The position numbers were made by a program, and so were the translations under genes. From NCBI GenBank assembly GCA_947247005.1, contig OX365945.1, positions 11,042,501 through 11,106,500 of the forward strand: DNA of 64,000 nucleotides. Direction: 5' to 3'. The notes below the pieces were generated by a model, which was given only the letters and a program-made list of their open reading frames with translations, had not been told where the DNA came from and did no database searches. Below, one piece after another: positions 1 through 12,900 of the stretch. The DNA comes from Spisula solida. Its lineage: Eukaryota; Mollusca; Bivalvia; Venerida; Mactridae. How positions within the stretch are numbered: position 1 is the stretch's first letter; every line of letters begins with the position of its first letter.

Positions 1-761
1 TTCATGATGTTTTATTTAACATTTCAGACAATTTGCAAAGTTGGCACCTCATGATATTAAGGGAAATAACCGTATTGTAAGTTAACTTGTCTTTGTAATA
101 TAAACAGATATTTCTTACTTGGTACGGTTTATAATTGAAGTTTGTTTCATGTGTCTGAATATCTTGGCATGTGTTTATTTGAAAATGCTGTAAGTAACAC
201 ACATTTGTCAGCAAAACAAAGGCTATTAGAATTACTGAATTATAATTTATCTGAATTTTGGGCATTTTTTGTTGCATACATAGTTTATACTGTTTCAGTT
301 ATACTGTTTATTCATTACTTTTTGTGGGGGAATTAATTTCGTGGATGACCTCAACCACGAAATTAAATCACCAATGAATAATGATAACAATAAATATGTC
401 AATTTTACAGTGGTTGCCACACTTGCCTTCCAGTTCTGTCAGGTATAAGACTTGGTTTTGGGGAAGTTTACTTGCATATATCATCATGTAATAAAACAAT
501 TATTATATCTGTTTGATGTTTGAATGATTTCTGATAATTTGTGTGAATTTTGACCTTGCCATTTTTCATGAAATCCGATATTACGTCCCCAAGAAAGGGT
601 CTTTTTCACCAGAACCAAGAAATTTTGTCGCATTGAAATTAAATGATTTTCCAGTGGTCAAGAAACGTCACTGAAATGTACTGGTATATCAGTATGTGCT
701 GTTGTTTACCAGGGATTTTGTTTTTGCGTGAATTTGATGGATAATATATTTGTACCTGCAG
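1..761 (+). other. Intron upstream of the CH exon
   Basis: AT-rich sequence with no exon-like segment; the preceding CH-domain exons must lie outside the window. A 64-codon open frame at 142-336 is hydrophobic and AT-driven, with no splice context. Nothing else is recognised. Confidence 0.6.
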
Positions 762-902
762 GCATTTGATGCAGCAGCGAGACTGGGTATACCTCGTGTT
801 ATAGAACCATCAGACATGGTGTTGTTAGCGGTACCTGATAAACTAGCTGTGATGACATACTTACATCAACTGAGAGCATACTTTACTGGTACTTCACTAG
901 AG
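762..902 (+). CDS. EHBP1: EHBP1 exon: end of the CH domain
   Basis: This exon gives residues 1-47 of the visible protein, starting [20 protein letters not shown] and ending GTSLE. It is the last third of the type-2-like CH domain; the segment [20 protein letters not shown] is the diagnostic final-helix region of EHBP1. The acceptor is tgcag at 757-761 and the donor GTAGGT at 903. Both ends are phase 0, and the frame continues into IQQIG in the next exon exactly as the family sequence does. Two partial copies of this exon follow in tandem in the intron. Confidence 0.93.
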
Positions 903-3900
903 GTAGGTGTTTGTCAGTGTGTTATACATGGTCTTGTTAGCGGTCCCAGATAAACTAGCTGTGATGACATACTTACATCAACTGAGAGCATACTTTACTG
1001 GTACTTCACTAGAGGTAGGTGTTTTTCAGTGTGTTATACATGGTGTTGTTAGCGGTCCCTGATAAATTAGCTGTGATGACAAACTTACATCAACTGAGAG
1101 CGTACTTCACTGGTACTTCACTAGAGGTAGGTCAATGTGTCTGTCGGTCTGATGTTAAACCTTTACTCCATGCAAACATGCTTTGTGGGAAGGGATTATA
1201 GGAATGGTCATGTCCGTTTGTACCTAAATCGTGTTCGCCACATAACTTTTTAGCGCTTACGCCGAATTGCTTGAAACTTATAGCAAATGTGTATCTAATA
1301 AAGACCATGTCTAGAACCCACGTTCCAATTGTCCCTGCTCAAGGTTAAGGTCACTGTTCAATATCAAAGCCACTATTTGAAATTGGGCTTTTATACAAAA
1401 GTGAAAACCCTTTGCTTTGACCCTTTACTCCAATGAACACCTCCCATATCCATTTCTTTTTTATTAGGCCCCTACTGATTTTCAACCGGAGGGGACTATA
1501 GGTTTGCTCTCCATCCGTCTGTCAAAAATCTGGATCCTGACATAACTCAAGCAGTTTTAAGCTAGGTTTATGAAACTTGGTATGTTGAAAGGGGAATATA
1601 AGGGGATTGTGCACGTCTAAAAATATTTCTGATAAGAATTGTGTTTGCTATGGAGAAGATCGAGTGAAATTCTGTAAAAAATCTGGATCCTGCCATAACT
1701 CGAACAGTCTCCAAGCTATGATTATGAAACCTGGTATATGGGTAGGTGCCAATAAGGAGATTATGCACATCTAAATATATTTTGATTCTGACAAAAAATG
1801 TGGTTGCTATGGATACGGAAATACTTCAAAATGTGGGATCCTGCCATAACTCAAACAGTGTTTACATGCCAGGGCAATGCAACTTGGTGTATGGAACGGA
1901 GTCTATAAAGAGATTTTGTACAACAAAGTATTTTTTATTCTGACAAAAATGGTGTTTGCTATGGATACAGAAGCATTAAAATAATTTAAAGGCCATGGGT
2001 TCAAACCAGTAAGGGACTTCTGTGTTGCTTGCAATTCTCAGTGACTTGTTTTCCAAGAATGAGTATTTAGGGGGGCATTCCAATTTCAGATGTAAACTTA
2101 TCAAGGGAGATAATTAGTGATATTTATCCTAAAAAACTGCACACAAAAGGTATACACATTCTAGCTCATCTCTTATCGAAACATTTACAAATGTAATCAT
2201 AGTTTGGAGTTAAAACAGTTAAGACATTTTCGCCTTCACCACTCTTCTTGACTTTCTGTTTACAGATCCAACAAATTGGACCGAGTTTTAGCGAGAGTAC
2301 GTACACACTAGGTGAACATGATGCTGCCGAGGAAAGGGCCATCTCTAAGGAGATGTATGGTGAAAAAATGTCAAACAAAGTGAAGTCCCCTGTAGCGTCT
2401 AACAAACACAGAGGGCGCTCTAAAACACCTGACAGTGACGGTGATAAAAACAATGTAATAAATGTGTCTGAAGATACGAAAGAGACGTCAGGTCATAAAA
2501 GTAGTAAATTTAGTCTTTCAAGGGGTAGTTCCAAGGATAATTCCAAGGAGAGTTCTAAGGAAAGTTCACCTGTGGATGGTGCTGATAGTATAACTAGAAA
2601 CACAACAGAGGATAACTCATCTAGTAATCCATTTGAAAGTGAAGGTGATGATCTAGATGAAGCTGATGATGTATGGAAGATGCGGACAGAAGATTCCAGG
2701 GAACCTAGTCAGACTCGAACCAGGTAGGTCAGATAATATTTCACTCTCTGCTTCACTTTCATTTAAATCTAAAAAATGACAAGTTTACAAAAAGGTAAAA
2801 ATGGAACACATTGTCAAGATAGGTCAGGTTGAATTCTTTTATTTTATTGAACCAATTAAATCTGAATTATAAAAAAATTAAATAGAACTTAGTAAATGTA
2901 TGAACTGTTTTTAGCTCATCTGATTTTTAAAAAAAAGAGTTAATGTCATCACTTGATCAGCGTTGGTGTTGCTTGGTTAAGTTTTATGGTAAATAAGGTA
3001 AACTTTTCTCTTTGACGGTGAAGATAACAACATTATGAAAACAAGGTGGATGCAACTTAACTACATTCCTGATGAAGAGCATGAGCTCGGAAATTTGAAC
3101 AAAGAGTCGTTATTATTTATATTATTAAATTACTTTTCTATTGAGAGACTAGAAATAATTATATATTTTCTCTTTGATTATACAGGAATAATGTTGTTAT
3201 GAATAAGAAGAAAGATTTAGATTTACCAGGTTTGAAATCAACTTCGGACAATAAGGTATGTTATGAGTGTGATAAGTACTTAACATTATACAAAGGTCAC
3301 CCTTATCTAAAGGGCTATTTAATTTGGCTTGCCAGTGTATTATTAGGCACCAACTTTACAGTTACTTTCTTATTTGTATCTTTGATGCTAAGCACTAGGC
3401 AGATGGGTATAATATTATAGTAATAACCATTACCTTACTAGCTGGCTGCTCACCTACCGGCCATATATCAGAACAGACCGGCACCAGGATTCAAACCTTC
3501 AAACTCTGACTCTAATGCAAACACCTTAACCACTTAACCATGGTAGACAGTTTGTATGTTACTTGTTCAACATTTCACAATCTCAGTGCATTATTCCAGA
3601 AACATGACTTACATATATATTTAATTATACTCAGTTTTGTTGATAAAATATGTCTTTTCCACCAGTGTTTTCCTGTTGTAAATATTTTATTAATAAATGT
3701 ATTTATGTTATATACAGAGACAGACAGTGTCACCAGGCAAGGATCGCGAGATGACACCGGACACGCCAAACTCAGAAGCATCTGACACATCACAGGTAAG
3801 TCAGGTATAGCACTAGACTGTCGGCCAGCAGGTCCGTGTTTGATTCCTTAGATGTACAGGTTATATTCTTGACTGTGTATTGACTATAGTCTTCTTCTCC

Positions 3901-6900
3901 GCATATAGTTATTTCATTTGTTAATTTTGTCTGATTACCTCTCTATGTTTTAAGTTGATGTTAATATTGAGCTGGCCTTAATGCTAGGTTAACAGTACCA
4001 ATATTGAATTCATTGAATTAGTTTTTTGAAATCTTTGAAGAAAGTCTTTGAACAGAAATTTGATAAATTAAATTTTCTTGCATCATAAAATTTACTTCCT
4101 TTCTCAAAATTAACTCATGAGTAATTCCTGTATGATTTGTGACATTAATAATTTCTGTTCACAGTCCAGTAGAAAGTCTCAACATCTTGAGTTAAAGGAA
4201 CGTGCCCAGTTATTGTTACATTAATGTTTTCTCTTCACAGTCCAGTAGAAAGTCTCGACATCTTGAGTTAAAGGAACGTGCCCAGTTATTGTTACAGAAA
4301 GCTAGACAGGAGAATGAACAAAGATTGAGTGCTTCTATAGAAAGTCAACCTGAAGAGACACCACCATGTACCGAGGAACAAAAATCTAGTAATGATGTAA
4401 GTGATTTGGAGAAACACTAGTAAATAACCAGATTTACACCATTTTATATACAGTGCCACCTCTTCAGAGTGGCCATCCTTTGAACATCAAACTCTATTTA
4501 GCAGCATTATTGTTTTGATCCAGAAGTAACCATGTATTCAATTTTACTTCTCCTATACAACAACCTCTATCCTAACATCCAACTGTTCTGAGTTCCAAAA
4601 GATGTTTTACTGTACATGTCAATGGTCAACTGGAATAATGAACATTTGAGAAAAGCAAGTTAGTACTGAATAATAAATTCCAAAAGAAGTTGACTTGAAG
4701 AGAAGCAAGTTATTTATTTCAACAATTTCTCGGTGATCACCGAGAAAATGTTGAAAATAGATCAAACCTGAATGAAAATAAAAGCCAGATCTAAGTTGTG
4801 GTGAAGTAACATTTCAGGAATGTTTACCAGCATGTTTAGGTTGTGTTTTGTTTTTGCTCGTACCAGGCTTTAACAAAGACATTGGACTTGTTCGAAAATT
4901 ATGGTTTCATGGAAATGTGATATTATGTTATTATAGAACTGCTTTTATTAATTGTATGGAAGAGTATATCCTGCCCAGACTAGGAATCAAGCCCAGCAAT
5001 CTAGGTTGGATTCCTGTCATGGCTGACCATACCCTCTCTTGAAAATTTGAAAACAATGTCAATTTTACTCCACATTTGGAGAAGTTGCTGATTCCTTGTG
5101 GAAGGGTAATTAAGTACTGGTTTGGATACGATCCTAGAATACTAGTCACCTCATATAACTGCAAAATTGTTGCGGAATGGCTGTCAAATCTGAATAAACA
5201 AGAGAACAAGCAAGCTGCATGAGTTATTGTAAGGGGTATCAATCTTTCTAGGAAGAAGAAAAGAAGAAGAGATTACGTGAACGTGCCAGAAAGTTGATTA
5301 GCGAAACACGAGAAAGTATGGGAAAACCGGAAACAGAGTTTATCCGACAGATGAGTGGTGGTGATCAGCTGTCTAACACAGTCCCCACATCCACATCTCA
5401 AACTTCTGTCCTTAATATTGAAGAAACAGGTACACTACTAAGCTATATTTCGGACCATATATAGAATGTTTGTCTCATATTTTTTTGTCAATCCCAAAGC
5501 CTTCTGCTTTAAACTTGAAGACAGTCTCAATACTTGCTGATTGAAACTTGAGAACAGTCTCAATACTTGCTGGTTGAAACTTGAGAACAGTCTCAATACA
5601 TGCTAATTGCTTTTTCTATGAAGATATTTTGAACAGCAAGTAATGTGCTGTACTGTCGATTATAATATATTTTTCAACACAGTGTTTCATTGGTCAGTAT
5701 TTTGTAAAACCATCTTTTTCATTGGTCAACATTTTGCAAAACAATAAAAATACAGTTTACTATTGGTCAACATTTTTCAAAACAGTTTTTCATTGGCAAA
5801 TGTTGCCAACTAAGGTATACAGACTATACACAAGTCTCCTGTCGTCTTATGCCAATCTGAGAGTTGATATCTAGATGTGATGTGTTTCTAAAGCATGTGA
5901 TTGTTGTATGAGCTAATATTGTTACTTTATTCTTCCTGAGTTTCACTTTTTCGAATGATAAAACAACAGTTAAATAGGGTGTTCCAATAAGGCTGTCATT
6001 GTTTGGTCCCTTTGACCTTTAGACTATTAAAAGTATTAACACGATAAGACGTTGTGAGTTTGCGTCATATTTTGCAGTATTTCCATCTTATCTCAATTGA
6101 TAAATCTTCAGGTAAAAGGGTTGAAACATTGATGGCACTAATGAAACACCATAGCTAATGCCGAATGTGTTCATTTTTATATTGCAACCTTCTCTACAGT
6201 TTCTGAGATACATGTTGATTACCACAAAGCATGACGATTAATGTTGTAGTATTTTCTGTTTCTGAATGTTTCTTTTGTTTTGAATGCACACATTGTTTCA
6301 TTTTGCCGATGTTGCTATGTGATAATGTTGTCTTGTGACCTTTGGAGCGACCTTTGATGCAACCTTGTGACCTTTGGTGTGACCTTGCAATTTTTGGTGC
6401 AACCTTGTGACCTTTGGTACATCCTTGTGACCTTTGGTGCAAATTTGTGACCTTTGGTGCAACCTTTGGTGCAATCTGACGACCTTTGGTGCAACCTTGC
6501 GACTTTTAGTGTGACCTTGCGACCTTTGATGCGACTTGCAACCTCTAACTGTTGATACATTGAATGTTGTTTTATGTTTACTTTCTGTTAGTACCTCTCT
6601 ACACTCGACAATTACTACGAACTTATTTGAATGTACGACAGCGTGGTATGTATATCCTTGTATGAGAACTGCCTGCTTTCAAATAACCTATTAACCTTTT
6701 GTTATTTCTAACATTCTTATATATTATTATGCCCCACATCTATGATGAGGGGGTATATTGGTTTGCACATGTCTGTTGGTCTGTCTGTCAGTAGGTAGAC
6801 CAAATGGTTACCATTCAATAACTCAAGAATGCTTCGCATGGAAGTAGGTCATCAACATTAGATGAACCCTATAAATTTTGGGATCAGTGGGTCAAAGGTT

Positions 6901-9900
6901 AAGGTCACTGTGACCTTGACCATTACTGACTATTGGGCTGCCATGGGAGCATCTGAGTTTTACAAACATGCCTTGTTAACCAGGCTTTACAACTGAAAAA
7001 CTGGTACTAATATCCATGGTACTTGTTATTTTGTACCCAGTCAATTTTCGGTAGATTTCTAATATTTTACCCAGCCTTTTCTGAGCTTATTAAACAATAC
7101 ATAGTTGACTGATATGTAATTTGTCAGTTTTGCTCAATTATATATGCTGCTTTTATGAATGGAGCTTTTCATACTTTTTGCTTAGAAATCCTCCATAAAT
7201 TTCCTTACATTCCTTACATTTATTTTATTGATCATACTTGCTGTACCAATTTTTAGTGGTTTACATATATTTAACCTCATTACACTCAAAGTCAGTATAT
7301 TTTTAACAAACATATACCAGCACTTTGTTTTAAAAATCATTTCAATGAAAATACCTGTTAAATTAAATTTGTCATACATCATGCAGAAAATGAAATAATA
7401 TTGTTTTAAGTTCTTATCTTTTTCTAAGAAAAATTGAATTTTGAGAAACTAGATTTTTCTGAGTAGTAGAATCCCTTACAGTTACACCTCGGTAATACGA
7501 GCAGTGATAATTCGAGCAACCGGCCTAATTCGAGCAAATTTCAAAGTCCCGGCAAATTTGCTATATATTGTACATTAATTTATCCCTCTTATTCGATTAA
7601 AGTTATTACGAGCATCCGGTCTAATTCGAGCACAGGTGTTGGTCCATTCAACAATTTTCCACGATAATTAGTTACTTTATCTCGAGGCAATCATCCGAGC
7701 AAACTTTCACACCTCCGAAAAATGTCAGACTTAATTTTGTTACGATCGGTATTTTTCACACATCGTGATAATCACATTTTATGACAATAGCGTAATCCCC
7801 AACACATTGATTTCAGTATTTTCGATTTGATACATTAAACATGAAGTAGGAGATATTTAATTAATGAGCGCGATTAAAACAACACATTACGTTTCAGAAC
7901 AAGTTCAATATGTAACAATTAGGAACTTTAACACATAAGAGACTTAGAATTATTGAATGCAACATCGTTGCTTCGAACGTACTGACTCGCACAGACTTTT
8001 AATTGTCGTAAGATCAACCGACGTACATGTTGAATCTTAAATATTTAGGTGCTGTTTGGTATAAAACTGCAAGTAAAAATCAAGTCAAAAACTTTTCCTA
8101 TTCCGTATTTCATGAAAACTTGCCATTGTAGGCTTACATACAGTACAATTTCATGTGTCCGACACCGAATAAGTGAAGTAAATCAAATCCGCAATTAAAT
8201 CCAATTCTTATCAAACAATCCTGAAGAATAAAAAAATCATCGACTTTGTAAAGTAGAAAATTAATATCAATGACATTTGTAAATCAACACTATGCACTGA
8301 TTGGCGAATTCATACCGCGGTATGGAACTCTGACGTAACACTACTCCCAACTGTACCGGTAATTTCTTTGATGTGCAGTGCATTTGAAGTCAGTCAAAAG
8401 ACCGCCATTCTTTGATGCCCCCAATTGTCGCGCGTGTTTCAACTGGAAACCACTGGAATATAACTCATTCAGCTAAGCATCATGCCCTGAATAAATTATC
8501 ATCGATAATACAGTGCATGTTTTTACTCAATAAGCCGTATCCCTGTGCTGGAAACTGGATTGACTTTGCATCCGGGTTTTATTTTATCACGTCATCTGAT
8601 CGATTTGAAGAAATGGGTTAGAAGTTTGAAATGATTTTTGTGCTAGGTGTTTGTTCACACATGTAGGATCTATCAAGCGCTTTGGGTAATGTTATCTTTT
8701 TGCCGATGCAAACTTTTTTATTACAATCGTTAAATGGAGTTTGATATTAAATGTAAAAGTATTCATTATGACAATCATATGCAATTTGTTGAATTCGACA
8801 AATGTCATCACGATTCAAATTGCTTATAGACTTGAAAAAAATGACAATATTCGTAGTTGCAACCAAATACATGAATTAAACACATTATCATTATAACACA
8901 GTTACACTTAGTCATAACAATAATTCATCATTGACTTCGGATATTTCGAGCAACTGGCTTAACTCGAGCATTTGGCTTGTCCCGATGGGTCCTCGAGATA
9001 ACGAGGTTTTACTGTATTTCTATGTATTTATTTTCCTACTAATCTATTTTCCCATGAATGTTTTTATTCTCCTACTAAATTTGTTATTTTCCTACTTTTG
9101 GTTTTATTTTCTTACTAATCTATTTATTTTCCTACTAATATTGCATGTTTGATTACTCACCTATGCTTGTGATCTTTGCCTTGTGTATATAGACTCATGA
9201 AACATTATCAGTATATTGAAAATTCGGCTTTTAATGCAGATGAAACATCTTTATTTAATATGGCATATATGGTCGACAGGTAACAAGAGATACAACCAAC
9301 AGTATGTTCACTGGCATTATACTTATTTCTAAGCCTTTTCATATCCCAAGTACCTAGCAATGGAGCTAGAAGTACTATTTATCACGTCTTGTATGACACG
9401 ACCAGGTATTGAACACAAAACTATTCCGCACTCCCAAGGGACACTCAATCTTATGTGGCAGTACATTATACTGTGTAGTTCTTTTGGGTGACTTAATAAT
9501 AGGCCTGTGGCCACGCTGAAGCCAACCAAGGTACTTGCCTCAGTGAAAATTTGAGAAAGTTACTGAAATAAGCATGTTTTAGAAGAAAAAAATGCCTCAA
9601 ATAGACCCTAGAAAATATTTCCCTCATTGCTTTTTGTCTCTGGTTATGGCCTGGAATAATAAAAGATAGGATGATATTATTGAATGCAGGTATGGTATAT
9701 TGGTGAAAGGTATTGATTCAACGTGATATGTTGATTGGCCTTGCAAACGCCAGTAAATGCAACAGATATATAGAAATTGATATGTGATGGGTTTATGTGT
9801 TTGTTTTATGTGCATATAAACTATTGTTGTTGAACTTACTGTTATTTCCGTTCCAATGTTACGAAAACTGATTATATTAATCACATTTATAAGCAATATC

Positions 9901-12900
9901 ATGAATATGGTATACCACAATGCTACTTTAAAATGGTAAATTTTGCAGGTATTAAATTTCCCAAATTTTGGTAAAATGGTAATTTGGTGGTTTCTTAAAT
10001 TCATGAATTTAAAATATTGAATGAAAAAATATCTTGTTACATACTTAACTATTTGAGGGGATTTAAGGACGTTTGATAGGGTTATCATTTTTTTTAAATG
10101 ATACCAAAATATAGACACAATTATAGTTTAATATATACTGAAGTAATATGTGAAATGAAAAAGGTATGTCGCGGTACTATTTAAGGGGTCATGGGCCCCT
10201 TTGCAACATCACTTTTTAAGAAAATGACCAAAAATTCTGATTTTTCGCAATGTATTCATTTTTGCATTAAAATCGATATTTTTATGCCCCCCTATCGATA
10301 GATGGGGAGGCATATAGTGATTCACCTGTCCGTCCGCTCGTCCGTCCGTCCGTTCATCCATTCGTCCGTCCGTCCTGGTTAACCCAAATTGACCGTTTCT
10401 TCTAGCATTAATATGGCTTGCTACAAAGCTTTCATACTTGCATGGATGTTGTGTATGAACACTCTCCACACACCTGTACCACCTAACCCCATTTTGACCT
10501 TCACCTTGACCTAATTTTGGACTTAAACTTATTTATGGACAAGGCTTCCACAGGGGGCATAAGCGTTTAGTGAACGCAGTCTTGTTTCTTGTTAAAATCA
10601 TTTCCATGGGTTTGTATGAACAAACACACAATATTAAAACATTCCTATACACTTTTGATATTGATAAGAAAATTTACAAATTTTTGATAAAACAAGAATT
10701 GTCAAAATTTCCGAAAAAATAAAAAAAGTCAAAACAATACACAAAATCGGCCGTAGCTCAAAAACGACCTCGATGACCAATATACTTTTTGTTGCTCATT
10801 TTGTGGATAAAAGTGTACTCAATCCAAATATTAAATAAAAAAGATAGGTCACGGGACTACTTTTTGCGCTATGACGTCATCATTGTCCCCCTATACCATA
10901 AAAACCTAAGTGAAATTAGCGTAATAGTGAAGCATTATCTGCGTGTAAAAAATATTCTAATACCAAAAAAGTACTTACATTTGCATATTATATACATGAA
11001 AGTACAGTAAATATAAACTTAGAAGAAATTGACGTGTTACAAGAATTATTTTAGGTGCAGTTACGTCGTAATTGTGTCTCTTTGCAATGAAAATGGCGGT
11101 AAAATGGCGCAAAAAGGCCAAAATTAGTACATTTTGCATATAAGTTTTTCCCATAATTTCTAGTCTTGTCATAATTTATTTTTGTCTTAGGATGTTGATT
11201 AAAGTGTATTTTATCTAAAAATTAAAATAAAATATAGGTTATCATTCTACATTTTGTGCTATTATGACTGAATTATCTCCCCTTTTCCCCCTATTTGGCC
11301 GTGACATCGCATTCCATATAGCAAGGGGCACATATGGGCTCACTTGAATAATCTTCATAATTTTAGTCAATAGATCATTAATTGATTCCCTATATATCAG
11401 TAAAATGGGATATGTGTAGTCCCAGGCTATACAAACACTCATTAAAATGTGTACAGGTAACCCAAGTAATAATTTCTAATTTCACAAAATAATGAATGAA
11501 AATGTAACCGCTATTTCACACAGAGTATTTTCATATTATTTGCTCAGTGAATTAATTTTTTACCCCAAAGTACCCATATTTATACTAACCCTAGGTAGTA
11601 TCACGACAAACATTTTGCCTAATTTTCATGACGATCCGATAAAAAACGCGGCCTCTATCCCCGTTTAAGGTATATGCGCAGAAATGATGCGCATAAACAA
11701 CTGTATCAAACGTCCTTTATTTCGTGATCTAGGTCATACGCGAAATGAACGAAAATTAATCTGCCGTGAATATTGATAATTTTACAGTATTGAACATGTT
11801 GTATAATAGAAGTTTCCTCTACTATAGGTGAGGGCGCTGACCAGGCAGGCAGTGAGAGGTCATCTAAGGAGTCGAGTCCAGCTATATCTAGTCAGAAGTT
11901 GAAGAAGATCAGTCTTACCAAACCAAAGATACAGCTTAGTTCCCCAATGTCTCCAGGATTTGAGACAGATTTCCCTCCACCTGAACATAGTGATAAGGTA
12001 CTACTGTTGCTATGGTAACAATTATCTTTTGTTTAACTCATTAACAGGTTGATCTAAATGATATATAAACATCAACATAAACTGGTATCACTCGTGTATG
12101 TCCTTCATGTTGGGGAATCTCTGTAGCTTGTGCAGACCTCGTACCATGGTTGGATGATGATTGGCTTTAGACCTTCAAAGAATGAAAGGCTTCATTTAGT
12201 GATAAATTCATAATTGTAAACAACAAATTTGTTCACAGTTCTTATGTGGTCTTACAATTCCGGAACTGAATTTGCTGCATTAGAAAGAATGAAATTTTCT
12301 GCGAAAAAATAAAAGTTATTGGATGAAAATATTTACGGTACTGAAAACATTCCTGTCATTTGAAATTTTGTATGCTGCATTTTAACAACAGAAAAATGTT
12401 TGAAACAGAGTTTTGGTGATGGAATGTGTGCTAATGGCACCGGAACAAACTTGCATCTTATTTTCAGGACTGGGCATTATGAATGCCTCAGTAGGATCCC
12501 TGTCAAATGTTTAGTGTTTAACAATAAAATGTTTAAACATTTGTTGGTCCACATATGCCAGTAGTACCTGTGTCATTGATCTATATTGATGTATTTACAG
12601 GTACCCACAGTGGGTAATACAGAACATAAGAAACATGCTGTAGGACCAGAACAACAAATATCATTTACAAGTGTCGACTTTGATAGTAAAAAGGAATCAG
12701 GTATGTACATATTTTATGTGACTGCTGCTTTTAATAAGATCACCATTTGGACTCTTAAAAACTAGCCTTCTTTCTGAAGAGGTCTTAATTTGCAACGGAC
12801 ATATTACTCTTGATTTATGAATTCAAGGTCAAAGGTTCCAGGATAAGTCATCATGTTACGAAAACATATTTATCACATAATTTGCGGCACAGGAGTCCTG

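Larger units (their letters stand above)
5430..11827 (+). other. EHBP1 intron, 6.4 kb
   Basis: It contains the 20-bp minisatellite, the 'atgccccacatct' repeat, the pogo-like element, CAGGCCTG copy 1 and the TTAA-type element, listed separately. Between them it is AT-rich with nothing supported. One perfect TGACGTCA word is at 10873-10880. Confidence 0.7.

Noticed and set aside
6194..6560. Minus-strand frames reading [14 protein letters not shown] repeats
   Set aside because: Translation of the 20-bp minisatellite in a frame that happens to lack stops.
9193..9279. Exon-like segment with acceptor (tatatag) and donor (cag|GTAACA)
   Set aside because: The intron phase here is 1, and in that phase the segment stops at once (TGA); the open frame would need phase 2 entry.
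9624..10118. 164-codon minus-strand frame
   Set aside because: AT-rich, overlaps a MITE and the start of the TTAA element, with Ile/Tyr/Phe-heavy composition and no motif.
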